The position numbers and the translations under genes are program-made. Under the pieces are notes generated by a model that saw only the letters and a list, made by a program, of their open reading frames with translations, was not told the DNA's origin and did not search any database. Below, piece by piece: positions 12,523 through 21,802 of a stretch of 64,000 bases of DNA; position 1 is the first letter of the stretch, and the number at the start of each line of letters is the position of its first letter. Origin of the DNA: an uncultured Paracoccaceae bacterium (GTDB taxonomy: Bacteria; Pseudomonadota; Alphaproteobacteria; Rhodobacterales; Rhodobacteraceae); NCBI GenBank assembly GCA_947503765.1, contig CANNFA010000006.1, positions 183,487 to 247,486 on the forward strand, written 5' to 3'.

Positions 12523-12659
12523 ATCGGATACTCCTGATACCATATGTGTTCACTATGGGCACAGCGCGGCGGACCGGCAAGCGCAAGGTGCATTTTGCCG
12601 TTTTCTTCGCGGGCATGGCACCTATGGTGCGCGGCAAGGCAGGAACAAGGAGTCGCGAG

Positions 12660-13433
12660 ATGTCGCTCAAGGGAAAAACCGCAATCGTCACCGGGTCGAC
12701 CTCGGGGATCGGGCTGGGCGTGGCGCGCGCGCTGGCCGCCGAAGGGGCGGATGTCGTGCTCAATTCCTTCACCGACAGCGCCGAGGATCACGACCTTGCG
12801 GCGGCGCTGGCCGATGAATTCGGCGTCACTGCGCGCTATGTCCGGGCGGACATGTCGAAGCCGGACGACTGCCGCGCGCTGGTCGCCGGGGCGGGTGCCT
12901 GCGACATCCTGGTGAACAATGCCGGCATCCAGCATGTCGCCGCGATCGAGGATTTCCCGCCCGAGAAATGGGACGCGATCATCGCGATCAACCTGTCCTC
13001 GGTCTTCCACTGCACCGCCGCGGCGCTGCCGATGATGCGCAAGGCGGGCTGGGGCCGGGTGATCAACATCGCCTCGGCGCACGGGCTGCGCGCCTCGCCC
13101 TACAAGGTGGCCTATGTCGCGGCCAAGCATGGCGTGGTCGGCATGACCAAGGTGGCCGGGCTGGAAACCGCGAAGGAGCCGATCACCGTCAACGCGATCT
13201 GCCCCGGCTACGTGCTGACCCCGCTGGTCGAGGCGCAGATCCCCGACACGGCGCGCGAATACGGCATCTCCGAGGATGCGGCGATCGAACAGGTGATCCT
13301 GGCCAAGCAGCCGTCGAAGGATTTCGTGCGCGTAGAGGATCTGGGCGCGATGGCGGTGTTCCTGTGCTCGGACGCGGCGGCGCAGATCACGGCGGCGTCG
13401 CTGCCGGCCGATGGCGGCTGGACGGCGCAGTGA
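12660..13433 (+). CDS. bdhA: 3-hydroxybutyrate dehydrogenase (SDR family)
   Basis: A 257-residue short-chain dehydrogenase converting D-3-hydroxybutyrate to acetoacetate with NAD+, part of polyhydroxybutyrate and ketone-body use. The nucleotide site TGSTSGIG is at residues 12-19, NNAG near 86, and the catalytic set is read in INIASAHG...YKVAYVAAKHG. The segment ICPGYVLTPLVEAQIPD and the QPSKDFV loop are characteristic of this enzyme within the SDR family. AGGAG about ten bases before ATG 12660 fixes the start; the longer frame from 12513 is not supported. It is divergent from the toxin-antitoxin pair. Confidence 0.9.
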   Translation: MSLKGKTAIVTGSTSGIGLGVARALAAEGADVVLNSFTDSAEDHDLAAALADEFGVTARYVRADMSKPDDCRALVAGAGACDILVNNAGIQHVAAIEDFPPEKWDAIIAINLSSVFHCTAAALPMMRKAGWGRVINIASAHGLRASPYKVAYVAAKHGVVGMTKVAGLETAKEPITVNAICPGYVLTPLVEAQIPDTAREYGISEDAAIEQVILAKQPSKDFVRVEDLGAMAVFLCSDAAAQITAASLPADGGWTAQ

Positions 13434-13451
13434 CGCGCGGCCGCGCGGGCC

Positions 13452-13910
13452 TCAGCGGGCGACGGCGAGGGCGTTCGCCGCGCCGCTGACCTGGATGCGG
13501 CGGACCGCGGCCAGCGTCTGGTCGGACACGAACAGCCCGACGATGATCTCGCGCGAGCGGGCCGGGCCGGCGCGGGTTGCGTCGAACGGCGGCGCGGCGC
13601 GGAACTGGAAGGCCAGCAGGCCGTCGACCGGAAGCCCGCGGTTCAGCGCCACCAGCGCCCCGTCGTAGAAGCCCTGCCGCGGCGCGATGCCGGTGGCATG
13701 CACGATCGCGCCGCCCGGCACCCGTTCGAGCCGGAGCGCGGTGACCTCGGCGACCAGCGGGCGCGGATCGGCGGCGGGGTTGGCGGTATCGGCGGCGGCG
13801 GGTTCGGACCGGCTGAACCAGTTCATCGGGTTGATCGGCGAGTCCGCAACGGTCCCGCACGAGGATAACGCCGCAACCAGCGCCAGACCGACAAAAAACC
13901 TGCCCCGCAT
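13452..13910 (-). CDS. Hypothetical lipoprotein
   Basis: A 152-residue protein with a lipoprotein signal MRGRFFVGLALVAALSSC (Cys18), a proline/alanine-rich linker and a compact domain containing LRLERVPGGAIVHATGIAPRQGFYDGAL and RSREIIVGLFVSDQTLAAVRRIQVSGAANALAV. I recognise no named family; the repeated beta-strand pattern suggests a small extracytoplasmic domain. The ATG at 13910 is preferred because the signal peptide begins there; the frame continues upstream only as noncoding shadow of sufE. It is convergent with bdhA (18 bases between) and divergent from sufE. Confidence 0.75.
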   Translation of the reverse strand: MRGRFFVGLALVAALSSCGTVADSPINPMNWFSRSEPAAADTANPAADPRPLVAEVTALRLERVPGGAIVHATGIAPRQGFYDGALVALNRGLPVDGLLAFQFRAAPPFDATRAGPARSREIIVGLFVSDQTLAAVRRIQVSGAANALAVAR

Positions 13911-14033
13911 TCCGTATCTCCATTCCCGCGAGAACCGGGTTAGCCCAATGGCAGCGCTTTGAAAAGCATCGCGGTCTTTACCCCCGGCCGTGCGGGGCAT
14001 AGATGACACGCTGCACGCGAAAGGGAGACGCCC

Positions 14034-14459
14034 ATGGCCACGGCAGAATTCGAGGACGTGGTGGACACGTTCGATTTTCTGGACGACTGGGAAGACAGGT
14101 ACCGGCACGTCATCGAGATGGGCCGCGCGATGGAGCCGCTGGAAGAGGCGTTCCGGGTGCCGGCGACCAAGGTGCATGGCTGCGCCAGCCAGGTCTGGCT
14201 GATGCCCGAAATCGAGGGCGAGGGCGCGCAGGCCGTGTTCCGCTTTCGCGGCGACAGCGATGCGATGATCGTGCGGGGGCTGATCGCGATCCTGCGGGCG
14301 CTGTATTCCGGCCTGACCCTGCGCGAGGTGCTGCAGGTGGACGCGGGGGGCGAACTTGCGCGGCTGGGGCTGGACGATCACCTGTCGTCGCAACGCTCGA
14401 ACGGGCTGCGCGCGATGGTCGAACGGATCCGGCTGGTGGCGGCGGAGCGTGCGGGCTGA
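14034..14459 (+). CDS. sufE: SufE-family sulfur acceptor protein
   Basis: A 141-residue protein that accepts persulfide sulfur from the cysteine desulfurase SufS during Fe-S cluster assembly in the cytosol. The active cysteine lies in VHGCASQVWL at about residue 50, and the following FRGDSDAMIVRGLIAIL is the family core. AGGGAG seven bases before ATG 14034 sets the start. It is not next to the suf operon, which is common for SufE paralogues. Downstream lie two strong hairpins and inverted copies of the dispersed repeat. Confidence 0.93.
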   Translation: MATAEFEDVVDTFDFLDDWEDRYRHVIEMGRAMEPLEEAFRVPATKVHGCASQVWLMPEIEGEGAQAVFRFRGDSDAMIVRGLIAILRALYSGLTLREVLQVDAGGELARLGLDDHLSSQRSNGLRAMVERIRLVAAERAG

Positions 14460-14462
14460 TGT

Positions 14463-14509
14463 CGGATCGCCTTCGGCGATCCGATCCGCCGGGGGACGCT
14501 GTCCCCCGG
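14463..14509 (+). terminator. Tandem GC hairpins after sufE
   Basis: Two perfect stems: CGGATCGCC/GGCGATCCG around TTC (14463-14483) and CCGGGGGAC/GTCCCCCGG around GCT (14489-14509), 4 bases after the sufE stop. They lack a T-run, so they may stabilise the 3' end or act with Rho rather than as classic terminators. Confidence 0.5.
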
Positions 14510-14519
14510 ACCCCCTGAG

Positions 14520-14542
14520 GTATTTGCGGCAAGATGAGGAAG
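14520..14542 (+). repeat. Dispersed intergenic element, copy 3
   Basis: Core GTATTTGCGGCAAGATGAGG immediately after the second hairpin. An inverted partner lies at 14681-14700, so the sufE-monooxygenase gap is bracketed by two facing copies. Apart from these I see no gene in 14460-14759. Confidence 0.6.
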
Positions 14543-14680
14543 CCTTCACGCTTTCTTAAGTGTATTGCGCCAGTCTGATCTCACGGTACAGGCAGAGGTG
14601 CCGATGACCGTGCAAGGTGAGGTGTCGCCACTGGCGAGCCTCCGGGCGGGACGGGCGGAAACGCTCCTCCCGCCCATCCT

Positions 14681-14700
14681 CATCTTGCCCGAAATACCTC
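14681..14700 (-). repeat. Dispersed intergenic element, copy 4 (inverted)
   Basis: CATCTTGCCCGAAATACCTC, which on the minus strand reads GAGGTATTTCGGGCAAGATG, the same core as copy 3. Confidence 0.6.
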
Positions 14701-14759
14701 CGCCGGAAGCACCGCCCGCAGGGCGGTTCATCGCATCGGGGCCGCCCGCACCGCGGCGG

Positions 14760-15059
14760 TCAGAGAGGGCCTTCCGTGCAGCCCGAGAGCGTCTTGATAT
14801 CGCGCGACAGGATGGTAAGGGCGCCCATTGCCTCGCGGAAGGCGGCGATATGCGCCGTCGCCAGATGCGCGTCGAGCGCGGCGCGGTCGCGCCATTCCTC
14901 GTAGACCCGGAACGTGCCGGGGGCGCCCACATCCTCGTAGAAGGCGTAGGTGTGGCAGCCATCTTCGGCGCGGGTCGCCTCGCCCACGCGCGCCATTGCG
15001 GCGCGGGCGGCGGGGGCATCTTCGGGGTCGGTTCGGGTCACGCCGGTCACGATCAGCAT
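14760..15059 (-). CDS. Antibiotic biosynthesis monooxygenase (ABM/YgiN-like) domain protein
   Basis: A 99-residue single-domain protein of the dimeric ferredoxin-like ABM fold. The pattern is seen in EDGCHTYAFYEDVGAPGTFRVYEEWRDRAALDAHLATAHIAAF, with the conserved W and HLATAH segments. Members include quinol monooxygenases and heme-degrading enzymes; the substrate is not predictable here. AAGGAG eight bases before ATG 15059 defines the start. Its start lies only four bases after the stop of the M20 peptidase gene on the same strand, so the two form an operon. Confidence 0.85.
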   Translation of the reverse strand: MLIVTGVTRTDPEDAPAARAAMARVGEATRAEDGCHTYAFYEDVGAPGTFRVYEEWRDRAALDAHLATAHIAAFREAMGALTILSRDIKTLSGCTEGPL

Positions 15060-15063
15060 GGGC

Positions 15064-16443
15064 TTACTCCTTGGACAGGGCGGCAAGGACCCGCGCCCAG
15101 CTGCGCGTGCCGCGGTGAAAACTTTCGAGGTCGTATTTCTCGTTCGGGCTGTGGATCCGGTCGTCGTCGCGGCCGAACCCGATCAGCATCGAATCGACCC
15201 CCAGCAGCGCCTTGAAATAACCCGCGATCGGGATCGACCCGCCCGAGCCGACAAAGGCGGCCGGGTTCGGCCATTCGTCGCTGAGCGCGCGGCGCGCGGC
15301 CTCGAAGGCCGGGTCGTCCGTCGCCATGACGCTGGCCGGCGAGGCGCCGTGTTCGGCGAAGGTGACGCTGCAATCGGCGGGCAGCATGGCGCGCACCATG
15401 TCGCGGAACGCCGTGCGGATCGCGTGCGGATCCTGCCCGCCGACCAGCCGAAAGCTGATCTTGGCGCTGGCCTGCGACGGCAGCACCGTCTTGAACCCGT
15501 CGCCGGTATAGCCGCCGGTGATGCCGTTGGTCTCGCATGTGGGGCGGGCCCAGATCATCTCCAGCCCGCTGCGGCCGGTCTCGCCGGCCTTTTCCGACAG
15601 GCCGACCGCGCCCAGAAAGCCCGCCTCGTCAAAGCCGAGCGCGTCCCATTGCGCGCGAATCTCCTCGGGCAACTCGCTCACGCCGTCGTAGAAGCCGGGC
15701 ACGGTCACGCGGCCCTCGTCGTCGTGCAGGCTGGCGATGATGCGCGCCAGCACCCGGATCGGGTTCATCGCGATGCCGCCATACATGCCCGAATGCAGAT
15801 CCTTGTCGGGGCCGGTGATCGTCACCTCCTCGCCCAGAAGACCGCGCAGCATGGTGGTGATGGCCGGGGTCCTGGGGTCGAACATGCCGGTGTCGCAGAT
15901 CAGCGCGAGGTCGGGCGCACTGAATTCCGCGGCGTTCTCCTTCAGGAACGGCACCAGCGAGGGCGAGCCCGATTCCTCTTCGCCCTCCAGGAAGAAGGTC
16001 ATCTTGCAGGGCAGGGCGCCATGCACCGCCTTCCAGGCGCGGCACGCCTCGATGAAGGTCATCAGCTGGCCCTTGTCGTCGCAGGCGCCGCGCGCGCGGA
16101 TCACCTTGCCGTCCGGCGTGTCCTCGATGCGCGGATCGAACGGGTCGCTGTCCCAGAGCTCCAGCGGATCGACCGGCTGCACGTCGTAATGGCCGTAGAA
16201 CATCAGGTGCGGGCCGGGCCCGTCGACATGGCCAACGACCATCGGATGGCCGGGGGTCGGCCGCTTTTCCGCCGCCGCGCCAAGGCTTTGCAGGTCGGAG
16301 ACCAGCCAGTCGGCGGCACGCTCGCAATCAGCCTTGTAGGCCGGATCGGTCGAGATGGAGGGAATGCGCAGCAGATCCTTCAGCCGCTCCAGCGCGGCGT
16401 CGAGATCGGTGTCGATCCGTGTCAGGACGGGGTCGAGACTCAT
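15064..16443 (-). CDS. M20 family metallo-dipeptidase
   Basis: A 459-residue cytosolic metallopeptidase of the M20 (dipeptidase/CNDP-like) family that would hydrolyse small peptides. Metal ligands are in FYGHYDVQP (His/Asp, about residues 81-85), the bridging aspartate in RGACDDKGQ, and the catalytic glutamates in LEGEEESGSP (about 150). A dimerisation domain begins with DLHSGMYGG. ATG 16443 has AAAGGAG ten bases upstream; the in-frame extension to 16494 is not needed. It is followed by the monooxygenase gene four bases downstream. Confidence 0.93.
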   Translation of the reverse strand: MSLDPVLTRIDTDLDAALERLKDLLRIPSISTDPAYKADCERAADWLVSDLQSLGAAAEKRPTPGHPMVVGHVDGPGPHLMFYGHYDVQPVDPLELWDSDPFDPRIEDTPDGKVIRARGACDDKGQLMTFIEACRAWKAVHGALPCKMTFFLEGEEESGSPSLVPFLKENAAEFSAPDLALICDTGMFDPRTPAITTMLRGLLGEEVTITGPDKDLHSGMYGGIAMNPIRVLARIIASLHDDEGRVTVPGFYDGVSELPEEIRAQWDALGFDEAGFLGAVGLSEKAGETGRSGLEMIWARPTCETNGITGGYTGDGFKTVLPSQASAKISFRLVGGQDPHAIRTAFRDMVRAMLPADCSVTFAEHGASPASVMATDDPAFEAARRALSDEWPNPAAFVGSGGSIPIAGYFKALLGVDSMLIGFGRDDDRIHSPNEKYDLESFHRGTRSWARVLAALSKE

Positions 16444-16571
16444 CGGGCGGGCTCCTTTCTTGGGTTGGCGTGCACGGTAACACCTGCCGGCCAAAGGTCC
16501 AGAGAGGCGGCTGGCCCCGGGCGCGCTGCCGGGCTAACATGGGCGCAAGAAACGACAAGACGGAGAGACAG

Positions 16572-17186
16572 ATGCGCCCTTTTGCCCGTGCTCTTGTCCG
16601 TGCCGCGGCGCGCCCGGCCGCGATGGCGGCGGCCCTGACGATGTCGCAGATGGCGGCCGCTGCGCCCATCGACGGCGAGACGGCGCGCGGCATGCTCTAC
16701 CCCGAGGGGACCGGCGCTCGGATCGCGCTGAACGGGCAGGCGGCCCTGTCCGAGACCGACCAGAAGACCCTGCGCATCCTCGTGGAAACCAACGGGTTCG
16801 GCTATTTCGGCGCGATCGCGTTTTCGCCCGACGAGGGGCTGATGACCGAGGCGCTTCAGGGCGCGTTCGATTTCCACGACGTGAGCGCGGCCAGCGCGGC
16901 GGCGGTCGCGGCCTGCAACGCGCTGCGCGCGCCGGGCACCCGGCCCTGCATCGTCGCGGCGCAGGTCTTTCCGGATGGCTACCGGGCGGGGCGGCTGGAA
17001 GTGTCGCAAAGCGCGGGCGCCGCCTTTGCCGCGCAGGCCGGAGCCAGCGGAGATACGGCGCTGGCGGCATCGCGCGCATCGGGTGCGTTCGGGCTGGGCA
17101 CGGGGGCCGGGGCCGGCGCGGCGGCGCTTGCGGCGTGCAACGCAAAGGCCCCGAAACGGGATTGCCGCGTCGTGATAGAAAATTGA
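16572..17186 (+). CDS. Exported DUF4189-like protein upstream of hemA
   Basis: A 204-residue protein with a long basic, alanine-rich signal sequence (MRPFARALVRAAARPAAMAAALTM, likely cut after AAA near residue 31). Two similar C-terminal parts each carry a cysteine pair (AACNALRAPGTRPCIVAAQ and AACNAKAPKRDCRVVI), the pattern of DUF4189, whose function is unknown. The linker between them is alanine/glycine-rich. Homologues directly upstream of hemA are sometimes annotated as 5-aminolevulinic acid synthase; that is clearly a neighbour-name carry-over, since no PLP-enzyme motif is present. The gene ends within the FNR-like box of the hemA promoter region. Confidence 0.75.
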   Translation: MRPFARALVRAAARPAAMAAALTMSQMAAAAPIDGETARGMLYPEGTGARIALNGQAALSETDQKTLRILVETNGFGYFGAIAFSPDEGLMTEALQGAFDFHDVSAASAAAVAACNALRAPGTRPCIVAAQVFPDGYRAGRLEVSQSAGAAFAAQAGASGDTALAASRASGAFGLGTGAGAGAAALAACNAKAPKRDCRVVIEN

Positions 17187-17196
17187 TTCAGATCAC
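17183..17196 (+). promoter_or_regulatory. FNR/FnrL-like box upstream of hemA
   Basis: TTGATTCAGATCAC matches the FNR consensus TTGAT-N4-ATCAA at nine of ten positions. It overlaps the stop codon of the preceding gene and lies about 95 bases before the hemA start. In Rhodobacter sphaeroides, hemA is known to be under FnrL oxygen control, so this is a plausible low-oxygen activation site. Confidence 0.65.
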
Positions 17197-17290
17197 GGCG
17201 GCAAAAGGTACCATGCAGGTACTCCATTGTTGGAAATGACGGCCCGATCCGTTAGGTGACATGCAACTGACCTGCTGCGGGGGACTCGAC

Positions 17291-18514
17291 TTGAATTACA
17301 CGGCACATCTGGACGACGCTCTGCAGCGGCTTCACGACGAAGGGCGCTACCGGACCTTCATCGACATCGAACGGCGGCGCGGCGCCTATCCGCACGCCAC
17401 CTGGCGGCGCCCCGACGGCACCGAGCGTCCGGTCACGGTGTGGTGCGGCAACGATTACCTCGGCATGGGGCAGCATCCCGCGGTTCTGGCCGCGATGCAC
17501 GAGGCGATCGACGCGACCGGCGCGGGGTCGGGCGGAACGCGCAACATTTCCGGCACCACGATCTACCACAAGGCGCTGGAGGCGGAGCTGGCCGATCTGC
17601 ACCGCAAGGACGCGGCGCTGCTGTTCACCTCGGCCTACATCGCCAATGACGCGACGCTGTCGACGCTGCCGCGTCTGTTCCCCGGCCTGATCATCTATTC
17701 CGACGCGCTGAACCACGCCTCGATGATCGAGGGGGTGCGCCGCAACGGCGGGGCCAAGCGGATCTTCCGGCACAACGATCTGGATCACCTGCGCGAGCTG
17801 CTGGCGGCGGACGACCCCGCCGCGCCCAAGCTGATCGCCTTCGAATCGGTCTATTCGATGGACGGCGATTTCGGCCCGATCGAGGGAATCTGCGATCTGG
17901 CCGACGAATTCGGCGCGCTGACCTACATGGACGAGGTGCACGCGGTCGGCATGTACGGGCCGCGCGGCGCCGGCGTGGCAGAGCGTGACGGGCTGATGCA
18001 CCGGGTGGACATCATCAACGGCACCCTGGCCAAAGCCTATGGCGTGATGGGCGGATATATCGCAGCGGACGAGAAAATGTGCGACGCCATAAGGTCTTAT
18101 GCGCCGGGCTTCATCTTTACCACGTCGCTGCCGCCGGCGATCGCGGCAGGGGCCGCGGCCTCTGTCCGGCACCTCAAGACCGACCAGGACCGCCGCGACA
18201 GGCACCAGACCCAGGCAAAGATCCTCAAGACCCGGCTGCGCGGGCTGGGTCTGCCGTTCATCGACCACGGCACCCATATCGTGCCGGTGATCGTCGGAAA
18301 TCCGGTCCATACCAAGCTGTTGTCGGACATGCTGCTGGACCAGCACGGCATCTACGTGCAGCCGATCAACTTTCCCACCGTGCCGCGCGGCACCGAGCGG
18401 CTGCGCTTCACCCCGTCGCCGGTGCATGGCCCGGACGAGATGGACAGGCTGGTCCTGGCGCTTGACGACCTGTGGTCGCAATGTGCGCTGAATCGCGCTG
18501 AACTCTCGGCGTGA
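17291..18514 (+). CDS. hemA: 5-aminolevulinate synthase
   Basis: A PLP enzyme joining glycine and succinyl-CoA to 5-aminolevulinate, the first step of the C4 (Shemin) tetrapyrrole route. The whole sequence closely follows Rhodobacter Hem[38 protein letters not shown], the PLP aspartate in [11 protein letters not shown] and the Schiff-base lysine in [13 protein letters not shown] (about residue 248). I chose TTG at 17291 because it gives 407 residues and the family N-terminus (M)[10 protein letters not shown]; the in-frame ATG at 17261 would add ten unusual residues and has poor spacing to AGGTGA. An FNR-like box lies upstream. Confidence 0.95.
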   Translation: MNYTAHLDDALQRLHDEGRYRTFIDIERRRGAYPHATWRRPDGTERPVTVWCGNDYLGMGQHPAVLAAMHEAIDATGAGSGGTRNISGTTIYHKALEAELADLHRKDAALLFTSAYIANDATLSTLPRLFPGLIIYSDALNHASMIEGVRRNGGAKRIFRHNDLDHLRELLAADDPAAPKLIAFESVYSMDGDFGPIEGICDLADEFGALTYMDEVHAVGMYGPRGAGVAERDGLMHRVDIINGTLAKAYGVMGGYIAADEKMCDAIRSYAPGFIFTTSLPPAIAAGAAASVRHLKTDQDRRDRHQTQAKILKTRLRGLGLPFIDHGTHIVPVIVGNPVHTKLLSDMLLDQHGIYVQPINFPTVPRGTERLRFTPSPVHGPDEMDRLVLALDDLWSQCALNRAELSA

Positions 18515-18637
18515 ATGTTCTAAAAGTGCATTGACCGCACGGCTGTGTTAGCATCTTTCCAAGATCGGATCGCGGGCCCGAATCGAACCTGAATCGAGGC
18601 GCGCGGCCACGGGACACCAGAGGGTACATATCGGGGC

Positions 18638-19879
18638 ATGATCGGGCGGCGGACACCTTCCCCCCCTGACCAGACGGTCGAGGAATCGGCGGGGCTGCAA
18701 AGCTTCGACGATTTCGAATTGCGTCTGGGCGACGTGATGCGCGGCGAGCGGGCGACGGCCGGCAAGTCGCTGCTCGATGTCCAGCGCGAGCTGAAGATCA
18801 AGGCCAGCTACATCGCCGCGATCGAGAATGCCGATCCGTCCGCCTTCGAGACGCCCGGTTTCGTGGCCGGCTATGTGCGGTCCTACGCGCGGTATCTGGG
18901 GATCGACGCGGAATGGGCCTTTGCGCAGTTCTGCAAGGAAGGCAATTTCAGGGTCACGCACGGGCTTGGCAACATGCCCGGCACCAGATCGCGCGCGCGC
19001 AAGCCCGACGGCGCGGTGCGCTCGACCGTGTCGAACGATCCGTTCGAAAACCCGAACACCCCCTTCACCCCGCATGCCGAAAGCCTGCTGTCGCGGATCG
19101 AGCCGGGCGCGCTTGGCTCGATCACGGTGCTGGCGCTGCTGGTGGCGGGGATCGGCTATGGCGGCTGGTTCATGCTGCAACAGGTGCAAAGGGTCGACAT
19201 GACCCCGGTGGACCAGACCCCCGGCGTCGTGGCGGAGGTCGACCCGCTTGCCCCCTCGGACGGCGCCGCCGGCACCCAGACCGCCGGGCTTGAGCCGCCG
19301 CCCGCCGACACGCTCGACCGGCTGTACCGCCCGCAGGCGCTGGACGTGCCGGTGCTGACCGCGCGGGACGGGCCGATCGCCACGCTCGATCCGCGCACCA
19401 TCGGCACCCTGCAGAACGTGGAGCCGGTGGCCGACACCTCGCCGACAACGGTTACGCAGCTTGCCCCGGCGCCGCCCGGCAATCCCGCCGCCGGGCCTGA
19501 TACCGGCCCCGATACCGGACCGGTGAAGGTGGTCGAGGATGGCCCGCAAACGGTGGTGATGTTCGCCGTGCGTCCGTCCTGGGTGCGGGTGCGCAGCGCC
19601 GATGGCACCGTCCTGTTCGAGAAGATCCTCGATGCCGGCGAGCAATACGAGCTGCCGCAGACCGAAGCGACGCCCAGCCTGCGGGCGGGCAATGCCGGAT
19701 CGGTCTATTTCCTTGTCGGCGGGCAGACCTACGGGCCGGCCGGGCAGGGCGCGTCGGTGGTCAAGAACGTGGCGCTCGGGCCTGCGGATCTGACCGGCAC
19801 CTTCGATATTGCCGATCTCGAGGCGGACCGCGACCTGGCCAAGGTGGTCGCCAGTCTCGAGGGCGTGAACCTGCGCTGA
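18638..19879 (+). CDS. RodZ-like helix-turn-helix/DUF4115 membrane protein
   Basis: A 413-residue bitopic protein. A Xre/RodZ-type helix-turn-helix occupies about residues 27-100 ([24 protein letters not shown]...SYIAAIEN). One membrane helix follows at about 160-180 ([19 protein letters not shown]), then a long proline-rich periplasmic linker and a DUF4115 domain near 300-380 ([31 protein letters not shown]). RodZ links MreB filaments to the cell-wall synthesis machinery and supports rod shape. It lies between hemA and ispG, all on the plus strand; a RodZ-like gene beside ispG is common in proteobacteria. Confidence 0.88.
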   Translation: MIGRRTPSPPDQTVEESAGLQSFDDFELRLGDVMRGERATAGKSLLDVQRELKIKASYIAAIENADPSAFETPGFVAGYVRSYARYLGIDAEWAFAQFCKEGNFRVTHGLGNMPGTRSRARKPDGAVRSTVSNDPFENPNTPFTPHAESLLSRIEPGALGSITVLALLVAGIGYGGWFMLQQVQRVDMTPVDQTPGVVAEVDPLAPSDGAAGTQTAGLEPPPADTLDRLYRPQALDVPVLTARDGPIATLDPRTIGTLQNVEPVADTSPTTVTQLAPAPPGNPAAGPDTGPDTGPVKVVEDGPQTVVMFAVRPSWVRVRSADGTVLFEKILDAGEQYELPQTEATPSLRAGNAGSVYFLVGGQTYGPAGQGASVVKNVALGPADLTGTFDIADLEADRDLAKVVASLEGVNLR

Positions 19880-19952
19880 TGCGGGGCCTGTTGCCTCTGC
19901 ACCGACGCTGGACTACCTCACGGGCAATTGTTTCGGACAAAGGACAGGCGCG

Positions 19953-21086
19953 ATGTCGCTGAACCCGCTGCGCCCGTGGCGCAACATCCATCGCCGCAAA
20001 TCCCGCCAGATCATGGTCGGCCCCGTTCCCGTGGGCGGGGACGCGCCGATCACGGTCCAGACGATGACCAACACCGACACGACCGATGTGGCCGCCACCG
20101 TCGCGCAGATCGCCGCCTGCGCCGAGGTGGGCGCGGACATCGTGCGCGTGTCCACCCCCGACGCGGCCTCGACCCATGCGCTGCGCGAGATCGTCCGCGA
20201 AAGCCCGGTGCCGATCGTCGCGGACATCCATTTCCACTACAAGCGCGCGATCGAGGCGGCCGAGGCCGGCGCGGCCTGCCTGCGGATCAACCCGGGCAAT
20301 ATCGGCGACGCGGCCCGCGTGCGCGAGGTGATCCGCGCGGCGAAGGATCACGGCTGTTCGATCCGCATCGGCGTGAATGCCGGCAGCCTCGAGCGGCACC
20401 TGCTGGAGAAATACGCGGAGCCGTGCCCCGAGGCGATGGTGGAATCGGGGCTGGAGCATATCCGCATCCTTCAGGACAACGATTTCCACGAGTTCAAGAT
20501 CAGCGTGAAGGCATCGGACGTGTTCCTGGCCGCCGCCGCCTACCAGGCGCTGGCCGAGGCGACCGATGCGCCGATCCACCTGGGCATCACCGAGGCGGGC
20601 GGTCTGATGTCCGGCACGATCAAGAGCGCGATCGGCATGGGCAACCTGCTTTGGGCCGGGATCGGCGATACGCTGCGGGTCAGCCTGTCGGCCGATCCGG
20701 TGGAAGAGGTGAAAGTCGGCTTCGAGATCCTGAAAAGCCTGGGCTTGCGGCACCGCGGGGTGAACATCATCTCGTGCCCGTCCTGCGCGCGGCAGGGTTT
20801 CGACGTGATCCGCACGGTCGAGACGCTGGAAAAGCGGCTGGAACATATCAGGACGCCGATGAGCCTGTCGATCATCGGCTGTGTGGTCAACGGGCCGGGC
20901 GAGGCGCTGATGACCGATGTCGGCTTCACCGGCGGCGGCGCCGGAACCGGCATGGTCTATCTCGCCGGCAAGCAGAGCCACCGGATGAGCAACGACGAGA
21001 TGATCGACCACATCGTGCAGCAGGTCGAGGCCAAGGCCGCCGAGATCGAGGCAGCATCGGACGCGGCCGGCAAGGCGGCGGAGTAA
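19953..21086 (+). CDS. ispG: 4-hydroxy-3-methylbut-2-en-1-yl diphosphate synthase (GcpE)
   Basis: An Fe-S enzyme converting MEcPP to HMBPP in the non-mevalonate isoprenoid pathway. The 377 residues fit the bacterial form. The TIM-barrel start [25 protein letters not shown] is typical, and the [4Fe-4S] ligands are seen in [12 protein letters not shown] and [19 protein letters not shown] about nine bases before ATG 19953 marks the start. It is 73 bases behind the RodZ-like gene and probably co-transcribed with it. A strong GC hairpin follows at 21116-21138. Confidence 0.97.
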   Translation: MSLNPLRPWRNIHRRKSRQIMVGPVPVGGDAPITVQTMTNTDTTDVAATVAQIAACAEVGADIVRVSTPDAASTHALREIVRESPVPIVADIHFHYKRAIEAAEAGAACLRINPGNIGDAARVREVIRAAKDHGCSIRIGVNAGSLERHLLEKYAEPCPEAMVESGLEHIRILQDNDFHEFKISVKASDVFLAAAAYQALAEATDAPIHLGITEAGGLMSGTIKSAIGMGNLLWAGIGDTLRVSLSADPVEEVKVGFEILKSLGLRHRGVNIISCPSCARQGFDVIRTVETLEKRLEHIRTPMSLSIIGCVVNGPGEALMTDVGFTGGGAGTGMVYLAGKQSHRMSNDEMIDHIVQQVEAKAAEIEAASDAAGKAAE

Positions 21087-21115
21087 CAGCGGCGGCCGCG
21101 CCGGGGCCATAGGCG

Positions 21116-21138
21116 GGCGGGGGCGACCAGCCCCCGCC
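21116..21138 (+). terminator. GC hairpin after ispG
   Basis: Stem GGCGGGGGC/GCCCCCGCC around GACCA, 30 bases after the ispG stop. No T-run follows, so intrinsic termination is uncertain. The rest of the gap 21087-21299 holds no gene that I can support. Confidence 0.4.
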
Positions 21139-21299
21139 GCGCCCGCCCCTCCCGCAGGGCGGGCGCATGGCCGGCGTCCGGCACCGAAGGGATGTTCTGC
21201 GGGGGAGGCGGGGATAAACCGCGCTGATCCTTGGTCGTGCTAGCGCCCGCCCAGGGGCGGACCCGTCGAGGTCTGATCGCGGGCCGGCGCCGTCCGGTC

Positions 21300-21782
21300 C
21301 TACCGCAACAGGTAGCCTTTGAGAACGATGGCGGGCATCGCGCCGCGGATCATTCCGTCCCGCATGACGTAGGACGGCAGCAGGTCCAGCGACAGCCGCT
21401 TCATCAGCGCGGCACCCGCCGGGTCCGCCGCGATGTCGATGATCGCGGCGCGGACCTCCAGATCACGCACCAGCGCGGCCAGCTCGTCCTCTGCCGCGGC
21501 GCAGTCCTCGCAATCCGGGCCGGTGAACAGCACGATCCGCGCCGGCGCACCCTCGGGGCCGTATCCGGGGCGGCCGGGGCCGAACAGCGCCTCTTCCTCC
21601 GCCGCGATCAGCGCGAGATCGGCGGCGATTTCATCTGCATAGATGTCGCCGGCGGCGGGCACCTCGGGTGCGGCCAGGTCGCGCAGCCGGTCCAGCGCCC
21701 CGGCATCCTGCGCCGCCGGCGGCGAGGCCGGCAGCGCCAGTAGGATGCAGGCCGCAAGAGACCTGAACGCGGTCATCGGCAT
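21300..21782 (-). CDS. Exported thioredoxin-like protein with CEDC motif
   Basis: A 160-residue protein with a signal peptide (MPMTAFRSLAACILLALPASPPAAQ) and a short thioredoxin-like domain: IVLFTGPDCEDCAAAEDELAALVRD carries a CxxC (CEDC) and LPSYVMRDGMIRGAMP the cis-proline loop. The domain is smaller than standard thioredoxin, and the central region before it is charged and probably helical. It follows the DsbA-family gene by 20 bases on the same strand, so it is likely a redox partner or chaperone of that protein. The start may be ATG 21782 or 21776. Confidence 0.75.
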   Translation of the reverse strand: MPMTAFRSLAACILLALPASPPAAQDAGALDRLRDLAAPEVPAAGDIYADEIAADLALIAAEEEALFGPGRPGYGPEGAPARIVLFTGPDCEDCAAAEDELAALVRDLEVRAAIIDIAADPAGAALMKRLSLDLLPSYVMRDGMIRGAMPAIVLKGYLLR

Positions 21783-21802
21783 GTCCGGGCCCTGCCTGCG
21801 GC

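Noticed and set aside
16572..17186. Possible annotation of the pre-hemA gene as a 5-aminolevulinate synthase
   Set aside because: It has a signal peptide and DUF4189-like cysteine pairs and no PLP-enzyme motif; the real enzyme is the next gene.
18570..18600. GAATCGAACC-like string resembling a tRNA T-arm
   Set aside because: No acceptor stem or anticodon arm can be folded around it; it lies just upstream of the RodZ-like gene.
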